Part shown: positions 62,631 through 64,000 of the stretch, piece after piece | How the letters are laid out: each line of letters opens with the position of its first letter | Numbering within the stretch: position 1 is the stretch's first letter | NCBI RefSeq assembly: GCF_027924665.1 | Contig: NZ_AP027043.1 | Coordinates: 3,410,001-3,474,000 of the forward strand | Origin: Flavobacterium sp. GSB-24 | GTDB taxonomy: Bacteria; Bacteroidota; Bacteroidia; Flavobacteriales; Flavobacteriaceae | DNA: 64,000 nucleotides | Direction: 5' to 3' | Notes under the pieces: model-generated | Told to the model about the DNA's origin: nothing | Databases searched by the model: none | What the model saw: the letters and a program-made list of their open reading frames with translations, nothing else | Made by a program: the position numbers and the translations under genes

Positions 62631-63737
62631 TTACTTTTTCTTCTTCTTTCCCAGCCATATAAGTAAACCTGTAATAGGCAGTGTCGCCGCAAAAAGACAA
62701 ATCAAAAAAGCTAGAATTTTGGTTGGATAACCATAGATACTTCCTGTATGTATGGGATAAATAAGACGCCTTACTTTATCGCCATTACTAAACGATTCAT
62801 AAGGTTTGATTTTTAAAAGTTCACCTGTATATTTATCAAAATAAGCCATACTCGAAATATTCGGTATCGATTTTTCAATATTTAGTTTAATGACCATGAT
62901 ACTATTTATCGTGTCAGAAGGAATTCTGATTTGGGTATCTCCTTTGTATTTATAAATACTGTCAGTTTTTGAGAATATGTTTTGATAGAAATAGGTTTTA
63001 TCCAGTTTAGGGTCAACTTTTGTTGGGTTTTCAACTTTAGCCGAATGTTTTTTTGTGGTTCCATCAGCAAATAAATAAATACCGCTTTCAAACCATTTAA
63101 AAGACCAGGTTAGTCCAGTAAGCGATACTGTTAGAAGAAACAAAAAGCTGTAAAATCCAAATGTGGAATGAAAATCCCAATTGACTCTTTTAAAAGAAGC
63201 GCTCCATTTTACAGTTAATCGCTGCTTTAGATTTTTCATTTTTTTCGGCCACCATAAAATAAGACCCGAAATGAGCAGAAAAACAAAAATAAGACAGCTG
63301 CAGCCTGTAATAAATTTTCCAGCTTCACCTAAAATTAAATGACGATGTAAGTCCAATACCACAGAAAAAAACCTGCTTTTTTCCGTAGTTTGGCACAAAA
63401 CTTTTCCAGTGTATGGATCTACAGAGAAAATCTGTTCATTTTTATCGGCATCGGTTCCAGAAATAATTACAGTTCTTTTGGGATCTTGATAAGTCTGAAT
63501 ACGCTCTAATTCTGTGATCGCATATTTTTTCCTGATGGCATTGACATAAATGTCAACGGGCAATTTCTTTGTTCCAATACTAGAAACTTCATAAAATTCG
63601 GGATTGACAAAAGTATCAATCTCTTTTTCAAAAACTAAAATGCTTCCTGTAAGTGCGACTATAAATACAATAAGCCCGGACGCAAGTCCGAGCCATAAAT
63701 GTAAAAATCCAATATTTTTTTTAAATGTTTTATTCAT
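62631..63737 (-). CDS. PepSY-associated membrane protein
   Basis: The 368-residue protein has four main membrane helices (first about 13-35, then about 140-165, 185-210 and 335-360) with PepSY-type periplasmic segments between them, including QIFSVDPYTGKVL and YFDKYTGELLKI. Conserved His residues are seen (LHLWLG, DLHRHLILGEAG, DFHSTFGFYSF, PIHTGSIYGYPTKI). This family is often encoded beside TonB siderophore receptors and some members act as ferric-siderophore reductases. The downstream order with a TonB receptor C-terminus at 63778 supports that context. Confidence 0.88.
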   Translation of the reverse strand: MNKTFKKNIGFLHLWLGLASGLIVFIVALTGSILVFEKEIDTFVNPEFYEVSSIGTKKLPVDIYVNAIRKKYAITELERIQTYQDPKRTVIISGTDADKNEQIFSVDPYTGKVLCQTTEKSRFFSVVLDLHRHLILGEAGKFITGCSCLIFVFLLISGLILWWPKKMKNLKQRLTVKWSASFKRVNWDFHSTFGFYSFLFLLTVSLTGLTWSFKWFESGIYLFADGTTKKHSAKVENPTKVDPKLDKTYFYQNIFSKTDSIYKYKGDTQIRIPSDTINSIMVIKLNIEKSIPNISSMAYFDKYTGELLKIKPYESFSNGDKVRRLIYPIHTGSIYGYPTKILAFLICLFAATLPITGLLIWLGKKKKK

Positions 63738-63777
63738 GTAGGAGGAAGGAAATATTTTCCAAATATAATTAAAGCTT

Positions 63778-64000
63778 TTAAAAAGAGTACCCCAATGTTA
63801 AAAGCCAGTTCGACGGCGCACCAGGGAACAAACGGATAAAGTCGTAACCACCAACCCAATACGTTTTGTTCAGTATATTATTGGCATTTACCTGAATCTT
63901 AAATTTATTAATGTTATAATATAATGCCGCATTAAATAAAGTATAGCCTGGCAAGGTTTGAGTGTCGGTCTGGCTTAATGTACGTGTAGTGGCAAAATTA
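63778..64000 (-). CDS. TonB-dependent siderophore receptor, C-terminal part only
   Basis: The frame is open from the window edge to a stop at 63780-63778 and encodes about 73 residues. They read as the last barrel strands of a siderophore receptor: QTLPGYTLFNAALYYNINK, VNANNILNKTYWVGGYDF, and the terminal GAPSNWLLTLGYSF, whose final Phe is the outer-membrane insertion signal. The gene continues past the window. It lies upstream of and on the same strand as the PepSY protein gene, with 40 bp between them. Confidence 0.9.
   Translation of the reverse strand, partial: NFATTRTLSQTDTQTLPGYTLFNAALYYNINKFKIQVNANNILNKTYWVGGYDFIRLFPGAPSNWLLTLGYSF

Overview
The window comes from an AT-rich Bacteroidota genome, most likely Flavobacterium or a close relative. 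The evidence is two SusC/SusD systems, Bacteroidota-type TAnnTTTG -7 promoter elements, almost no Shine-Dalgarno sequences, a hybrid two-component (HTCS) regulator, an ECF sigma/FecR/TonB-receptor cluster and many SPI/SPII-exported proteins. No tRNA, rRNA, CRISPR array or insertion sequence was seen.

Region 1 (1-21266) is a glucuronoarabinoxylan utilisation locus: GH115 (5'-truncated by the window edge), GH127/GH146, GH43, GH3, GH97, GH43-CBM6 and GH97, then an AT-rich control region with a repeated 12-bp palindrome, then SusC, SusD, a terminator, GH8 and a CE1-type esterase. Together they would bind and import xylan fragments, remove glucuronosyl, arabinosyl, galactosyl and acyl decorations, and trim the xylo-oligosaccharides to xylose. 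No regulator of this locus lies in the window.

Region 2 (21548-36402) is an accessory stretch of single-domain response regulator, alpha/beta hydrolases, Ohr, a DUF1223 thioredoxin-like protein, a LytS/LytTR two-component pair, AraC and TetR regulators, SDR, DoxX, amidohydrolase, cupin, RidA and MDR reductase. It holds clear control logic. Three separate promoters (before 22429, 29309 and 31998) carry the same tandem box pair at 21-bp period, exactly 47 bp from the -7 element. A TetR gene has palindromic operators. Decay is also visible: an AraC gene broken by an in-frame TGA inside its DNA-binding domain, and an internally deleted SDR remnant.

Region 3 (37095-51745) is a complete levan/fructan utilisation locus: an HTCS with a periplasmic sugar-binding sensor, MFS permease, exported GH32, SusC, SusD, a DUF4960-type surface glycan-binding lipoprotein, a lipoprotein GH32 (endo-levanase type) and a PfkB fructokinase. 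Its content and logic parallel the Bacteroides thetaiotaomicron fructan locus.

Region 4 (51746-54726) has a DUF1348 gene and a TetR gene whose promoters share the same 18-bp operator at the same distance from the -7 element, followed by gene remnants, a secreted LamG-like protein and a hotdog thioesterase. Region 5 (54875-64000) has an operon of OB-fold protein, DUF5777 barrel, cytochrome c lipoprotein and YceI; a divergently placed ECF sigma-FecR-TonB receptor operon; a repeat-containing lipoprotein; a PepSY-TM protein; and the C-terminus of a TonB siderophore receptor, suggesting metal or siderophore uptake. Three sites in region 5 share a bipartite element, GTAGGGTAA-N13-TGTTTWA, a candidate promoter signature of the local ECF sigma factor.
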